A stretch of 64,000 bases of DNA from Azorinus chamasolen (GCA_963576725.1 OY755237.1:52022253-52086252), one strand, 5' to 3'; counted from the stretch's first letter, positions 1 to 12,085 are shown. The notes: generated by a model not told the origin, from the sequence alone. Program-made: numbers and translations.

Positions 1-288
1 ATGCTCTGTGCCAGATATGAAAGCTGAGAGCCTTCCAGTTTCAGAGAAGAAGATTTTCAAAGATTTCACTATTTGTTTCTATTGAAAACTGCCCACCCCT
101 GGGGCGGGTTTAATTTTGACCCCAGGGCCATAATTTATATAACTTTTGTACAGGACCTGAACAAGATGCTCTGTGCCAAATATGAAAGCTGAGAGCCTTC
201 CAGTTTCAGAGAAGAAGATTTTCAAAGATTTCACTATTTGTTTCTATTGAAAACTGCCCACCCCTGGAGCGGGGCCAATTTTGGCCAA
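1..288 (+). repeat. HINE-D repeat, core units (left part)
   Basis: Two tandem cores carry the family words GGGGCGGG, TTTTGACCCCAGGGCCATAA and ATATGAAAGCTGAGA. The element continues after a minisatellite block, at 669-1032. Confidence 0.7.
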
Positions 289-668
289 TATATGACTCTA
301 CAGATTAGCGGAGTTTTACTGTATATGACTACAGATTAGCGGGGTTTTACTGTATATATGACTCTACAGATTAGCGGGGTTTTACTGTATATATGACTAC
401 AGATTAGCGGGGCTTTACTGTATATGACTCTACAGATTAGCGGGGTTTTAATGTATATATGACTCTACAGATTAGCGGGGTTTTAATGTATATATGACTA
501 CAGATTAGCGGAGTTTTACTGTATATGACTCTACAGATTAGCGGGGTTTTACTGTATATATGACTCTACAGATTAGCGGGGTTTTGTATAAATCTGTAGA
601 GTCATATATACATTAAAACCCCGCTAGTTTTGCCCACGTCGGAATCTGTAGAGTCATATACAGTAAAA
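289..668. repeat. minisatellite built from a TA-element end, with an inverted tail
   Basis: About nine copies of a unit of about 35 bp read GACTCTACAGATTAGCGGGG then TTTTACTGTATATAT. From about 590 the same words appear in reverse complement (AATCTGTAGAGTCATATA, ACATTAAAACCCCGCTA). The unit resembles the CAGTAAAACC terminus of TA-target DNA transposons. The block splits the HINE-D repeat. Confidence 0.75.
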
Positions 669-1032
669 ATTTATATATCTTTGGTAGAGGACCTGAACAT
701 GATGCTCTGTGCCAAATATGAAAGCTGAGAGACTTCCAGTTTCAGAGGAGAAGATTTTCAAAGTTTTACTATATGTTTCTATTGAAAACAAGGAATCCCT
801 GGGGCGGGGCCAATTTTGACCCCAGGGCCATAATTTATATAACTTTTGTAGAGGACCTAAAGATGATACTATGTGCCAAAGGTGAAAGCTGAGAACCCTG
901 TAGATTCAGAGGAGAAGATTTTTAAAGGTTCAAATTGTTGACGACTGACGATGCACGACGGACGACGCACGCCGACGGACATCAGGCAATCACAAAAGCT
1001 CACCCTGAGCACTTTGTGCTCTGGTGAGCTAA
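669..1032 (+). repeat. HINE-D repeat, right part with 3' hairpin
   Basis: Further cores are followed by an ACGACGGACG-rich microsatellite. The terminal AAAGCTCACC..GGTGAGCTAA hairpin (about 996-1032) marks the 3' end of the family. Confidence 0.7.
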
Positions 1033-1410
1033 CAAAAACTTAACTAAAACATTTCTGATTTAAAAAGGGCCATAATTCTGTCAAAATGCTTGGCAGAGTT
1101 ATGTACTCTTGCCTACAGACGAGGCTTGTTATGGTGTACTAGTGTTCCAAGTTTCAAAGCATTATCTCACAGGGTTATGAAAATAAGTGGACTTAAACCT
1201 TAACTAAAAATTCTAAGTTAAAAAGGGTCACAATTCTGTCAAAATGCTTGCCTACAGATGTGGCTTGTGATGGTGAACAAGTGTGTAATGTTTCAAAGCT
1301 TTATCCCGAAGGGTTATGTAGATAAAAGGACTTTAACAAAAACCTTAACCAAAGAATTTCAGATAAAAAGGGCCACAATTCTATCAAAATGCTTGGATCA
1401 TAACTGATCT
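1033..1410 (+). repeat. HINE-N core fragment
   Basis: Two to three units carry AAAAGGGCCATAATTCTGTC, GTTATGTACTCTTGCCTACA and ACCTTAACCAAA, the core of the arrays at 49.9-51.6 kb. There is no 5' or 3' hairpin. 1411-1599 holds nothing recognisable. Confidence 0.6.
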
Positions 1411-1599
1411 TAAACTCATTGTCATTCAATCATTTATAGTAATCCAGCCAAATATCTGCAAGCACTGCAGAGAACAAGCTGAAAACAAATAATGACAGAA
1501 GACACAAATTCCAATTTAAATTGGAAATCACAATATCCCACACAAAAGTCAATCTTGATCTTTAACACTCTGTCATTTAACCAAATTGAAAAGCTAATG

Positions 1600-2774
1600 C
1601 CTAGGTCACACATTCATGGATTACTTCACCAATTCCACTACAGATTAAATCTCACGGATGACCTGGAAATGCCAATCTCCGCAGTGCGATACAGATGCAT
1701 ACAACGGTGTGCCAACGGGCTTCGATGGTCACACATGCACGGATTTGACACTGGATTAGCTACGGATACTATCTGGTATCATTCGTGGCAATCTGTACTG
1801 GTCTGTAACTTTCCGTATTTTAGCGGTAGTCATACTTGTATATCCGTGACAATTTTTGAACAGGTTAGTACTTGTATATTCCTGACAATTTTTTAACATG
1901 TTCAAAATTTGACCACGGATTTAACAGCCGTAGTACATCCTTACTAAACCGTATTAGAACGTACTGATCCATTTTAGTCCGTACTAAAACCGTATCAATC
2001 CGTACCGTCACTACTTATTACAGTGCACAATATCTGACAGGTGCCATTCTACATTAAACTGTGTCATTTCCGTATTAAACTGTGTCATTTCTGTATTAAA
2101 ATGTGTCATACCGAAACAATCCATATCACCCGTGGCCCATTCCAACATTATCTTACCATAGGTACGTCAAAACCCGTAGTCACACCATTGTGTGCATCCA
2201 TATCGGACTACGGAAATTTCCAGGGTCATTCGTGAGATTTAATCCGTAGTGGAACCGGCGAGGTAATCCGTGAATGTGTGACCTAGGCAATAATACGGAA
2301 TGACACTGTTTAATACGGAAATAGCACGGTTTAATACGGAACGACACATGTCAGGGTGTGTGCACTGTGGATGAACAACGGTTTGCTACGGTATCAGTAA
2401 GAGTTAGTATCAATAAGAACGGTCTAATATTGAATAGCACGGAACGACACGGACTAAAGCAATCAGACTTCGGGCCTACAAATAAGTACGGATTAATATG
2501 GTTTTAATACAGACTAAAACGGATCAGTACATTCTAAAACGATTTAGTAAAGGCGATCTGTGGTCAAATTTTGAACATGTTCAAAAATTGTCAGGAATAT
2601 ACAAGTACTAATATGTATGACTATGGCTAAAATACAGAAAGCCACGGATATACAAGTACTACGTATGACTACGGCCAAACTACGGAAAGCTACAGACCAA
2701 TACAGATTGCCACGAATGATGCCGGATTGTATCCGTAACTAATCCGGCGTCAAATCCGTGTATGTGTGACCTAG
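1600..2774. mobile_element. interlocked fold-back (MITE-like) element
   Basis: Arm a (1600-1672, starting CCTAGGTCACACATTCA) pairs with 2217-2288. Arm b (about 1727-2010) pairs with about 2460-2774, which ends ATGTGTGACCTAG. A third set (about 2040-2110) pairs with about 2284-2350. The order a b c a' c' b' means the arms interlock rather than nest. Open frames here on both strands follow from the arms and do not look coding. 2775-2990 shows nothing. Confidence 0.75.
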
Positions 2775-2992
2775 ACATTAAGCTTAACAGCTACAACTTA
2801 GGCATTAAAATGTCTGGAATACTAAGTTATGATGGAAAGTTGAAATTCACAGTCTAAGAGCTATAAGTTAACTCAATCTAAATGAAAGACAAACTCGAAC
2901 TCAATTGTCACAGGCAATCATATGAAGCTTTTGTAATACTCAAATGATACATAGAACATATGTGCTCTATTCAAAATTGTAAAACATAAATG

Positions 2993-4045
2993 GGCAGGAA
3001 TTTGTACAAATGTAGGTGCATTGTTTAACTTGGCAGGAATTTGTACAAATGTAGGTGCATTGTTTAACTTGGCAGGAATTTGTACAAATGTAGGTGCATT
3101 GTTTAACTTGGCAGCAATGTGTACAAATGTAGGTGCATTGTTTAACTTGGCAGCAATGTGTACAAATGTAGGTGCATTGTTTAACTTGGCAGCAATGTGT
3201 ACAAATGTAGGTGCATTAACTGGGCAGCAATGTGTACAAATGTAGGTGCATTAACAGGGCAGCAATGTGTACAAATGTAGGTGCATTAACTGGGAAGCAA
3301 TGTGTACAAATGTAGGTGCATTATCTAACTGGGCAGCAATTTGTACAAATGTAGGTGCATTGTTTAACTTGGCAGCAATTTGTACAAATGTAGGTGCATT
3401 AACTGGGCAGCAATGTGTACAAATGTAGGTGCATTAACAGGGCAGCAATCTGTACAAATGTAGGTGCATTAACTGGGCAGCAATGTGTACAAATGTAGGT
3501 GCATTGTTTAACTGGGCAGCAATGTGTACAAATGTAGGTGCATTGTTTAACTTGGCAGCAATGTGTACAAATGTAGGTGCATTGTTTAACTGGGCAGCAA
3601 TTTGTACAAATGTGGGTGCACTGTTTAACTGGGCAGCAATTTGTACAAATGTAGATGCACTGTTTAACTGGGCAGCAATGTGTACAAATGTAGGTGCATT
3701 GTTTAACTGGGCAGCAATGTGTACAAATGTAGGTGCACTGTTTAACTGGGCAGCAATGTGTACAAATGTAGGTGCATTGTTTAACTTGGCAGCAATGTGT
3801 ACAAATGTAGGTGCATTGTTTAACTGGGCAGCAAATTGTACAAATGTGGGTGCACTGTTTAACTGGGCAGCAATGTGTACAAATGTAGGTGCACTGTTTA
3901 ACTGGGCAGCAATTTGTACAAATGTAGGTGCATTAACTGGGCAGCAATTTGTACAAATGTAGGTGCACCGTTTAACTGGGCAGCAATTTAGGTGCACTAT
4001 CTAACTGGGCAGCAATTTGTACAAATGTAGGTGCATTGTTTCTGG
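2993..4045. repeat. 39-bp / 34-bp minisatellite
   Basis: About 28 tandem copies read TGTACAAATGTAGGTGCATT with GTTTAACTTGGCAGCAA. Some copies lack the TGTTT step, which shortens the unit by about 5 bp. Because 39 is divisible by three, open frames appear on both strands with a 13-residue repeat. I read them as by-products, not proteins. Confidence 0.9.
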
Positions 4046-4163
4046 AATGTATCTTGACTTATGTCATATGTGAATTATTTGTATTGAAGAGTAAAATCAA
4101 ACAAACCACCATGTCTTGTATTTTACGGCAATATTGTATTATGCATTACTTCCATCTGATATT

Positions 4164-4397
4164 TTAACCCTTTCCTTCATATAAATGCCATTTCAAGCAT
4201 TTGCAAACAGAGTAGATCAGATCAGATGGCTCCTGTAGGAGCCTTCTGATCAGGGTCTGCTATGTTTGCTAATGGAATTTGACAGATCTGTTTCTTTAGT
4301 TTTCTAAAATGACTACAATGCTCCACCTTTCATATTTTCATTAAACTTTTTTTTCCATGAGGAATTTGGAATGAATACAGAACAGGGAAAAGGTTAA
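4164..4397 (+). mobile_element. TTAA-B MITE
   Basis: TTAA at both ends; CCCTTTCC.. start and ..GGGAAAAGG end. The core hairpin GATCAGATGGCTCC..GGAGCCTTCTGATC lies near the 5' side. The last TTAA is shared with the next element. Confidence 0.75.
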
Positions 4398-4641
4398 CCC
4401 TGTATTCTTTGAATAAGCACTTATGAAATATTGACATCATGAATATTGATTTGCTGATTTTTTATAATGGAAATTGAACACAAGAAGTTTGGCCATGGCA
4501 AAAACTGTAGAATCACATGTATATTAAACCATAAGCAAACAGAGCAGACCCTGATCAGACGGCTCCTACAGGAGTGTTCTGATCTGGGTCAACCCTGTTT
4601 GCAATTGAGCCAAAAGGCATCTGTATGTAGTAAAGGGTTAA
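4394..4641 (-). mobile_element. TTAA-B MITE, reverse orientation
   Basis: Shares TTAA 4394-4397 with the previous copy and ends GTAAAGGGTTAA. The core hairpin with CAGACGGCTCCTACAGGAG lies near its right end. Confidence 0.7.
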
Positions 4642-4790
4642 GGATATACAGATGCATTTATGCTGGCTCTACCACACTCACAATTAGACTAATGTAAAAA
4701 CAAGAGCACCACAAGCGAATGGCAACTCTCATCTGTCGAGACATTTTAAGCTTTTATTTCCTAAGTCCATAAAGGGTCATAATTTTGTAA

Positions 4791-5630
4791 AAACAAGATG
4801 TGTTTGTGAAACACTAATGCCCCCGATATGACTTTTGACCCTGAAGGATGACCTTGACCTTGACATATAACCCCTCAAACTGTGCAGGTTCATGAGATAC
4901 ACATGCATACCAAATATCAAGTCTGTATCTCTACTGGTTCAAAAGTTATGGCCAATGTTAAAGTCAGTGACATTTGACTCTGAAGGATGACCTTGACCTT
5001 GACATGTCACCCCTCAAATTATGCAGCTTCATGAGATACACATGCATGCCAAATATCAAGTCTCCATGTGTACTGGTTCAAAAGTTATGGCCAATGCTAA
5101 AGTTGTTGATTTGACCTGTATATTTGACCACTGACTTTGAAGGCTGACTTTGACCTTGACATGTCACCCCTCAAAATGTGCGACTTTATGAGATACATAT
5201 GCATGCCAAATATCAAATCTCTATCTCTACAGATTTAAAAGTTATGCCCAATGTTAAAGTTGCTGACACACAAACATCTGAACTTTGACCCTGAAGGATG
5301 ATCTTGACCTTGACATGTCGCCTCTTAAAATGTGCAGCTTCATGAGATATACATGCAAGTCTCTATCTCTACAGGTTCAAAAGTTATGGCCAATGTTAAA
5401 GTTGGTCATTTGACCTATATATTTGACCTCTGACCTTGAAGGATGACCTTGACATGTCACCCCTCAAAATATACGGCTTTATGAGATACATATGCATGCC
5501 AAATATCAAGTCTGTATCTGTACTGGCTCAAAAGTTATGACCAATGTTAAAGTTGGTGACAAACAAACAAACAGACAGGGCAAAAACAATATGCACCCCC
5601 CCCCCCCCCCCCCCAAAAAAAAATTATAAA
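4791..5630 (+). mobile_element. HINE-J array nested in HINE-I
   Basis: 5' AACAAGATGTGTTTGTGAAA with its small hairpin. Five to six cores follow, each with TGACCTTGACCTTGACATGT, CAAATATCAAGTCT and AAAAGTTATGGCCAATGTTA. The 3' hairpin of the family is replaced by a poly-C run at about 5596-5614 followed by A-rich DNA. Confidence 0.75.
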
Positions 5631-5912
5631 ATAAATAATAGCCCTACACAATTCAGGTCCTCAGTCAGATTGTAGCTCTTGTGATGGCAAACAAGTGTGA
5701 AGTTTCATAAGATTTACCTGAATAATTTTAAACCATAGACAAATATTTTGTTAAATTTTTAAAATTTAGGTCAAAGTTCAAAGGTCAAGGTCACAAGTCA
5801 AAAAATGCAATATTGATGGAAAGGCCTTGCCACAAGGGATTCACACATGAAATATGAGAGCCCTGCCCATTATGGTTTCAAACTGACAGACATTTTAAAT
5901 TTTAATTTCCTT

Positions 5913-6141
5913 TTAACCCATTCCTCCATAGGCTATTTTTATATCCAACCACTTTGAATAAACCTACCCAAAAGGAGCATTAACTAGAGAAAAGGAAAAT
6001 TTTAGAATTTTGTTGTTTGAAACCATTGTGATAAATAGAGCATTTGCTCCTATAGGGGCAAATGCTCTATTTATCACAATGGTTTCAACAGGTGACTTTT
6101 ACAGAGGCGTAGAAAGGCGTATTTATGGAGGAAAGGGTTAA
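5913..6141 (-). mobile_element. TTAA-A MITE nested in HINE-I
   Basis: TTAA 5913-5916 and 6138-6141. The long core hairpin at 6019-6087 has arms GAAACCATTGTGATAAATAG / CTATTTATCACAATGGTTTC. The outer ends are a CC(A/C)TTCCTCCATA pair. Confidence 0.85.
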
Positions 6142-6422
6142 GGCCATAAAGGGGCATCATTTTTACAAAGCTATACAGAGTTATGACCTTTGGTTAGAAG
6201 TAGCCCTTGTGATGGTGTGTGAAGTTTCATAAGATTTGGATGATTAGTAAAGAAGAAATAGCCAACATTAACGTTTTAGATGCAACAATGCAGACACTGG
6301 AATTACAAGAGCTGGTATTTTTATCTTCGAAAAACAGACGAGCTAAAAATACCTGCCTTCTTAGCATAGGCATTTAAACATAAGGAAAATGTCAAATAAA
6401 GATACATTTGTAACTAAAAGAA

Positions 6423-6760
6423 GAAACAAGAGGGCCAGAATGGCCCTGAAGCGCTCACCAGACTATCAGAGGAGAAGATTTTCAAAGTTTTCACTAAATG
6501 TTTCTATAGAAAACTAGCCGGCCCTGGGGCGGGCCAATTTTGACCCCAGGGGCATAATTTATATAACTTTTGTAGAGGACTTAGACATGATGCTATGAGC
6601 CAAATATGAAAGCTGAGAACCTTTCAGTTTCATAAGATTTTCAAAGTTTGCTCTATATGTTTCTACTGAAAACTACCCACCCCTGGGGTGGGGCCAATTT
6701 TGACCCCAGGGCCATAATTAATATAACTTTTGTAAAGGACCTGAAGATGATGATACATGA
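6423..6760 (+). mobile_element. HINE-D element, 3' truncated
   Basis: Starts ACAAGAGGGCCAGAATGGCC, a small hairpin followed by TGAAGCGCTCACC. Two cores follow. The microsatellite and 3' hairpin are missing. Confidence 0.7.
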
Positions 6761-6792
6761 GATCATATTATTATTCATATCTTAACTTATTT

Positions 6793-7034
6793 TTAACCCT
6801 TCCACTGTTCTATGTTTATTCAAAATTTCAATACCTACTGAATGTTCATGGACAAAATAGTTATAATGAAAAATAGAAAGTGTAGCCATTTAAGAAAGTA
6901 ATGAAAAACATCTTTCAAATTCCATTAACAAACAGAGTAGACCCTAATTAGACAGCTGCTAAAGGAGCCGCCTGATATGGGTCTGTTCTGTTTACAAATG
7001 CATGAAAAGGCATTTATATGAGGGAAAGGGTTAA
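6793..7034 (-). mobile_element. TTAA-B MITE, reverse orientation
   Basis: TTAACCCTTCC start and AGGGAAAGGGTTAA end. The core hairpin around 6940-6995 has one arm rich in mismatches. Confidence 0.7.
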
Positions 7035-7220
7035 GTAAACATATTATAAGTACATTGTATATTGTACACAAAAATGGAAATAATTTAATGCAATTTGCAC
7101 TATATAATATCATAAGTAAACAGAGCAGATTGATCATATGGCTACTAAATGAGCCATCTAATCTGGGTCTACTCTGTTTGCAATGGTGCAGAAATGCATA
7201 ATTATGGAGTAAAGGGTTAA
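7031..7220 (-). mobile_element. TTAA-B MITE, 5' part missing
   Basis: Shares TTAA 7031-7034 with its neighbour and ends ATGGAGTAAAGGGTTAA. The core hairpin is at about 7118-7180. Confidence 0.6.
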
Positions 7221-7307
7221 TTGTCTGTGCAATAGGCCAGATCTAAAAATATCAGTTGTCTACCCAGAAGGGAGGCAACCCAGTTGTTATCAAAAGCCTA
7301 GCACAGT

Positions 7308-7366
7308 TTGGATTCTGATCTGACGCATATGTAACTTCAAATTACATATGTGTCAGATCAGAATCC
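7308..7366. repeat. isolated perfect-like hairpin
   Basis: TTGGATTCTGATCTGACGCA pairs with TGTGTCAGATCAGAATCCAA around a short loop. There are no TTAA or TA ends. The rest of 7221-7690 shows nothing recognisable. Confidence 0.7.
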
Positions 7367-7699
7367 AATATTGTACTTCATAATTGTTTTGTACAAGAGA
7401 GTTAATTGTAAGATTGACATGTATTAAAAAACAATGTGAACAATCTTAGACAAGCAGACAACAATTCTGAAACAACTATAATACTGATAAAGAATGCTAC
7501 AGCATAGAACACTTGACTTGTATTCAGCTAAACTTCACAAAAGATATACTGATACGACTCTATATTGATATCTGAGAGCTTAATGCAGGACATAGATATG
7601 CAAAGAGCATTTTGAGAATTATCCACTTAGTTTTCTCCATCTAAAATGAGTGTTTGTTATTTATTTGGCTAAATACAATTTCTACTCTACTGATTAGAC

Positions 7700-8400
7700 T
7701 AAGGGTAAAACCACTGGAACTGGCTATACTAGGTCAGTCTCAGTGGACTGGGTTGAAGGAGAAACCTTTAGCCGCAGTTTCTGAAGTAAAAAAGCCTATT
7801 TTAAAGTATAACCCAAAGGGCAGGACCAATTTTAACCTCAGAACTATGATATTAACAAATTTTTTAAAGGTAAACTAAGTAAATCCATACACCAAATATC
7901 TAAGCTCTGGGACATGTAGTTTTTGCCAAGAAGATACTAATGGTTAAACAGCAGTCAGCTACGGAAAACTTGCCACCCCTAGGGCGGGGCCAATTTTGAC
8001 CCCAGGGACATGATTTATATAACTTTTGTAGAGGACCTATAGATGATGCTATGTGCCAAATATCAAAGCTGAGAACCTTCCAGTTTCAGAGAAGAAGATT
8101 TTCAAAGTTTCACTATATGTTTCTATTGAAAACTTGACACCCCCAGGGTGGGGCCAATTTTGACTCCAGGGACATAATTTATATAACTTTTGTAAAGGAC
8201 CTATAGGTGAAGCTATGTGCCAAAGATGAAAGCTGAGCACCCTATAGATTCAGAGGAGAAGATTTTTAAAGGTTCAAATTGTTGACGTTGGACGACGAAC
8301 GCCGAACGACGGATGACGGACGACGCACGCCGACGGACGACGGACATCAGGTGATCACAAAAGCTCACCCTGAGCACTTTGTGCTCTGGTGAGCTAAAAA
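7700..8400 (+). mobile_element. HINE-D element, 5' truncated
   Basis: Degenerate core to about 7950, then clear cores, an ACGACGGACGACGCACGCC microsatellite, and the 3' hairpin CTCACCCTGAGC..GGTGAGCTAAAAA ending at 8400. 8401-8532 holds nothing. Confidence 0.7.
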
Positions 8401-8532
8401 CAAACAACAAATAAAAATAAAAATTATTAAAACAAACTACCAAAGTTAATGTATGAGTAGAAAGAAAGGCATAGGAAACATTTCAAGACGCAAGAAACCA
8501 AATACAGAGCCACAAAAAGGTGTGTCCATGTA

Positions 8533-10148
8533 TAGGCTGGGTCCTAGTAGTGGTTACCGTAGCATCCCCCCCTAGACTTTTTTTCATGGGTACCAAATTG
8601 TTCGTTGGGGTCCATAGAACACATTTTGAGCATGCCCCCAAAAATAAGTTTGTCCCAGCTATGTTTTATTTAACGGTTTCCATGGTAACCCAAGGTAAAT
8701 TCCGAAACATCCTTGGTTCAGAAAATGCACCATAACTTTGTTTTTAGAAGCAATAGAAGGACAAAACAAGTACCAAAGTAAAGCAGAGACATATAGCTTG
8801 AATATGATATATGATTTTATTAATATTCATAATTACATTCTTATGAATATTAATGAGGAAGTAAAGAATGTGGGTTTTTTTTAGAAAAATGGAGTTTGTT
8901 GTTTAGTCTGAGAGGCTTATTAATGCACAGAAATTATTGAATTTAGGTTTAAGTTGTTCGTTGGAGTCCTCAGAACACATTTTGAGTATTTCCCGAAATA
9001 ATTTTGTCCCATCTATGTTTTATTAAACGGTTTCCATGGTAACCCAAGGTAAATTCCGAAACATCCTTGGTCCAGAAAATGCGTAATAACTTTGCTTTTA
9101 GAGGTAATAGAAGGACAAAACAAGTACCAAAGTAAAGCAGAGACATATAGCTTGAATATGGTATATGATTTAATTAATATTCATAAATGCATTCTTATGA
9201 ATATTAATGAGAATGTAAAAAAATGCGTTTTTTAGAAAAAGGAGCTTGTTGTTTAGTCTGATAGGCTTATTAATGCACACAAATTATTGAATTCAGGTTT
9301 AAATTGTTTGTTTGGTTCATAAGAACACATTTTGAGCATTCCCCCAAAGTAATTTTGTCCCATCTATGTTTTATTGAACGGTTTCCATGGTAACGCGAGG
9401 AGGTAAATTTCGAAACATCATTGGTTCAGAAAATGCATAATAACTTTGCTTTTAGAGGCAATAGAAGGACAAAACAAAAACCAAAGTAAAGCAGACATAT
9501 ATCTTGATTATGATATATAATTTTAATAATATTCATATATGATTGCTTATGAATATTAATGAGGAAGTATAAAAATCCGCTTTTTTTAGAAAAATGAGTT
9601 TTTTGTTTAGTCTTAGAGGACTATTAATGCACAAAAATTATTGAATTCAGGTTTAAATTGTTCGTTGGGGTCCGCAGAACACCACTTGAGCATTCCCCAA
9701 AATAATTGTGTCCAAGCTATGTTTTTAACGGTTTCCATGGTAACCCGAGGTAAATTTCAAAACATCCATGGTTAAACAAATGCGTCATAACTTTGCTTTT
9801 ATAGGCGAAAGAAGGACAAAACAAGAACCTGAATAAAGCAAAGACATTAACTTGAATATGATATGTAATTTAACTAATTTTCATAAATGTATTCTTATGA
9901 ATATTAATGAGGAAGTAAAACAATCCGATTTTTGTTTAGAAAAAAGGAGTTTATTGTTTAGTCTGAGATGCCTATTAATAAACAAGAGTTATTGAATTCA
10001 TGTTTGAATGTTTTAATGTGAAGGAAAATAAACCATCTTTGTTTCAGGTAATATTTCTATAAAGCATGCGTATTTCAGCTTATTTGCATATAATGTACGT
10101 ATATGTAAGCAATTTTCTATGAGCATTGTATTTACTATTATTTTGAGT
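8533..10148 (+). repeat. left inverted arm, about 350-bp tandem units
   Basis: Units begin near 8604, 8951, 9299 and 9655 with AAATTGTTCGTTGGGGTCC-like words. Each holds CGGTTTCCATGGTAAC, GCATAATAACTTTGCTTTTA and an internal palindrome TTAATATTCAT..ATGAATATTAATGAG. The first unit has an open frame that recurs in the right arm only because the arms match. Confidence 0.85.
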
Positions 10149-10150
10149 AT

Positions 10151-10305
10151 ACGGTAAAATCTCGATTATTCGAATTTTCTTTATAGAAGCATTAAGACCC
10201 TTTTAGGCAGGTGACTTCTTAATGCATGGTGAAAGTCATGCAGAAAGCTGCACTAGGAGCTTTCTGCATGACTTTCACCGTGCATTAGGCTGTCACCTGT
10301 CTTAA
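10151..10305 (+). mobile_element. TA-C hairpin MITE inside the large element
   Basis: GGTAAAATCTCGATTATTCG at the left is a worn TA-element end. The core hairpin GGTGAAAGTCATGCAGAAAG / CTTTCTGCATGACTTTCACC (about 10227-10281) is the family hallmark. Confidence 0.65.
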
Positions 10306-10395
10306 ATATCGATAATAATACGTACGTCAATGATAATACGTCAATGATTGAAGCGAATCCCATCTGTTGGATGCAACTGCCGGTGCTAAAGAAGT

Positions 10396-10396
10396 G

Positions 10397-10442
<46 letters not shown>

Positions 10443-10466
10443 AGAGAGAAAGAGAGAGCGAGAGGG
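10396..10466 (+). repeat. GA microsatellite
   Basis: A run of (GA)n of about 35 bp followed by GAGAGG variants. It gives frames rich in Ser/Leu on the minus strand that are not genes. Confidence 0.95.
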
Positions 10467-10479
10467 GGGCCTAATGCCC

Positions 10480-12085
10480 GCCCCTGGGGCTGTCGGAAAC
10501 AAGTGAGGGGATCTGATAACACACCCCAGGTCGATTTTCATTTGTAACCGGAGGCCTAAGAGATACCCAGGGAACCCTTGTCCGTAAGAGTTTAGCGGAC
10601 ATGATCCACCCAGGTGCCGGGCTGGCACAAAAATCTTCGTCCAGGTCAGGCAAACGGGAAAGAAGTCCCATAGAAGGAGAAAGAGACTCCCTAGACTTAA
10701 TTAGGTTAGGGAGGTTCACTTTTTCGACTGACACTAGCACGGAAGAGGATAGAGGACCCCTGTGAATAGGATTCGGGGGTCTAGGGCAGACAGAGGGTGG
10801 GATGATTCTAAAACAATCTTCACACGCATTCTCAATAGAAAATATTGATGTTCAGAATCATCTAAAGAAAAAGAGGACTAAGTCCCGTCTAAATCTGAGT
10901 GAGAGGCTTCCACAAAGTCTGATTCCCATATCCCTAGGAGCCATAATGGACAAAGTGTCTTCCTGCTCTCCCTCAGAATCCGCCCTGGTGAACGCTATGG
11001 ATGGCAGCACCCGGGAAGAGTGGGACCCGCCACAGACATAGAAGTGTGGACTGTGGGTTCACGTGAGAGCTATTCTCCCTCTAGGTAAAGCTTGCTGGTT
11101 CTCAGAATGAGTGTCGGCTATCGAGAGCGACCAGCCGGCGAATCTGAGGAGGCAGAGCGATGTCTTCGCATAGAAGAGTAATGGTAAGACCTCGATCTGC
11201 GATGAGAGCGGTGCGAGTGCCGGTTCCCATTAGAATAATAAGAAGGTTTTTACGCCTCCTACGGGGTGGGTGGGATGGGGGCTGGGGAGTCCGAGGTGTA
11301 CTCAGAAGATGAAGAGTAATTGCAGGGTCTAGACGACCAAGAACGTCTAGACTTAGCCAGAGCAGATTCCTGTTGACTTTCACCACTGTAATGCGGTGTA
11401 GAGACAGAATACCCTGTAGAAAAGATTGGACTGGTAGATTTACCGGTCCACTTCGGTATCCTGGTCCAAAGGACCAGACCGGGCCACCGGAGGACCGTTG
11501 GAGAGCAAACTTAGGACACCAGGCCAAAGAATACACAGTGACATCTTTGGGCGGGGGCTCGGTAGACCGGTCTGCTGGTGATGTCATGAAACGGAAGCAC
11601 TAACGCCAGGACACCGGGGACGGATAACTGGGCCTAGATTCAACGGGACCAGGCAAAACTCTTCACACAACAAGCGGACCGGGAGACCTGGCAACAATAG
11701 TACCTGGGACCAGAACAAAAGGTACCATTCAAGTGGTAAACGGGGAACCCGCGCCCGGGCCAGCAGTTGGGTGCCGATCTGCAACTAACAACTGGGGAAT
11801 CGACTGCACCACAGGGGCTGTTGACGAAAGAGAGCAGGCTTCTGATGAGCTTTAGAGGACAGTGATTTGTCTGTTGCGAGGGAGTCGCTGACCAAAGAGA
11901 AGAATACTTCTTTCGTCGGGCAGCAAGCTCCCACGTCTCCCCTGTCCAGAGGGATAAAACTGGACAGGGAGCTGACGCGGAGCATCCGCAGCAGGCCAGA
12001 CACACTTAATGAGTTGTCCAGCCTGTCGCGAAATGCTCGCAAGAAGCCTTGCGTTGCTCTGGCATGATGTGGTAAATAAGACATC
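10480..12085 (-). pseudogene. decayed G+C-rich coding block, RS-rich gag-like
   Basis: Base composition jumps to well above the window mean. Several overlapping open frames on the minus strand stop and restart in different frames, as expected for an old coding region with frameshifts. One stretch near 11100-11340 reads as short Arg/Ser runs (such as HRSHRRSRSYHYSSMRRHRS), which recalls the gag-like ORF of DIRS-type retroelements. I see no reverse transcriptase or tyrosine recombinase. A host origin is possible. Confidence 0.4.

Larger units (their letters stand above)
4698..6350 (+). mobile_element. HINE-I element, carrying two nested insertions
   Basis: Starts ACAAGAGCACC and ends AACAGACGAGCTAAAAAT after a short hairpin-like tail. 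It is split by a HINE-J array (4791-5630) and a TTAA-A MITE (5913-6141). Removing both rebuilds a sequence that matches the uninterrupted copy at 22562-23081. Confidence 0.7.

Noticed and set aside
3021..3997. Long open frames on both strands with 13-residue repeats
   Set aside because: They arise from a 39-bp minisatellite whose length is a multiple of three; no start context, splice sites or domain.
8520..8735. Peptide frame that recurs at 14891-15151 on the other strand
   Set aside because: The similarity is explained by the inverted arms as DNA; too short and without family motifs.
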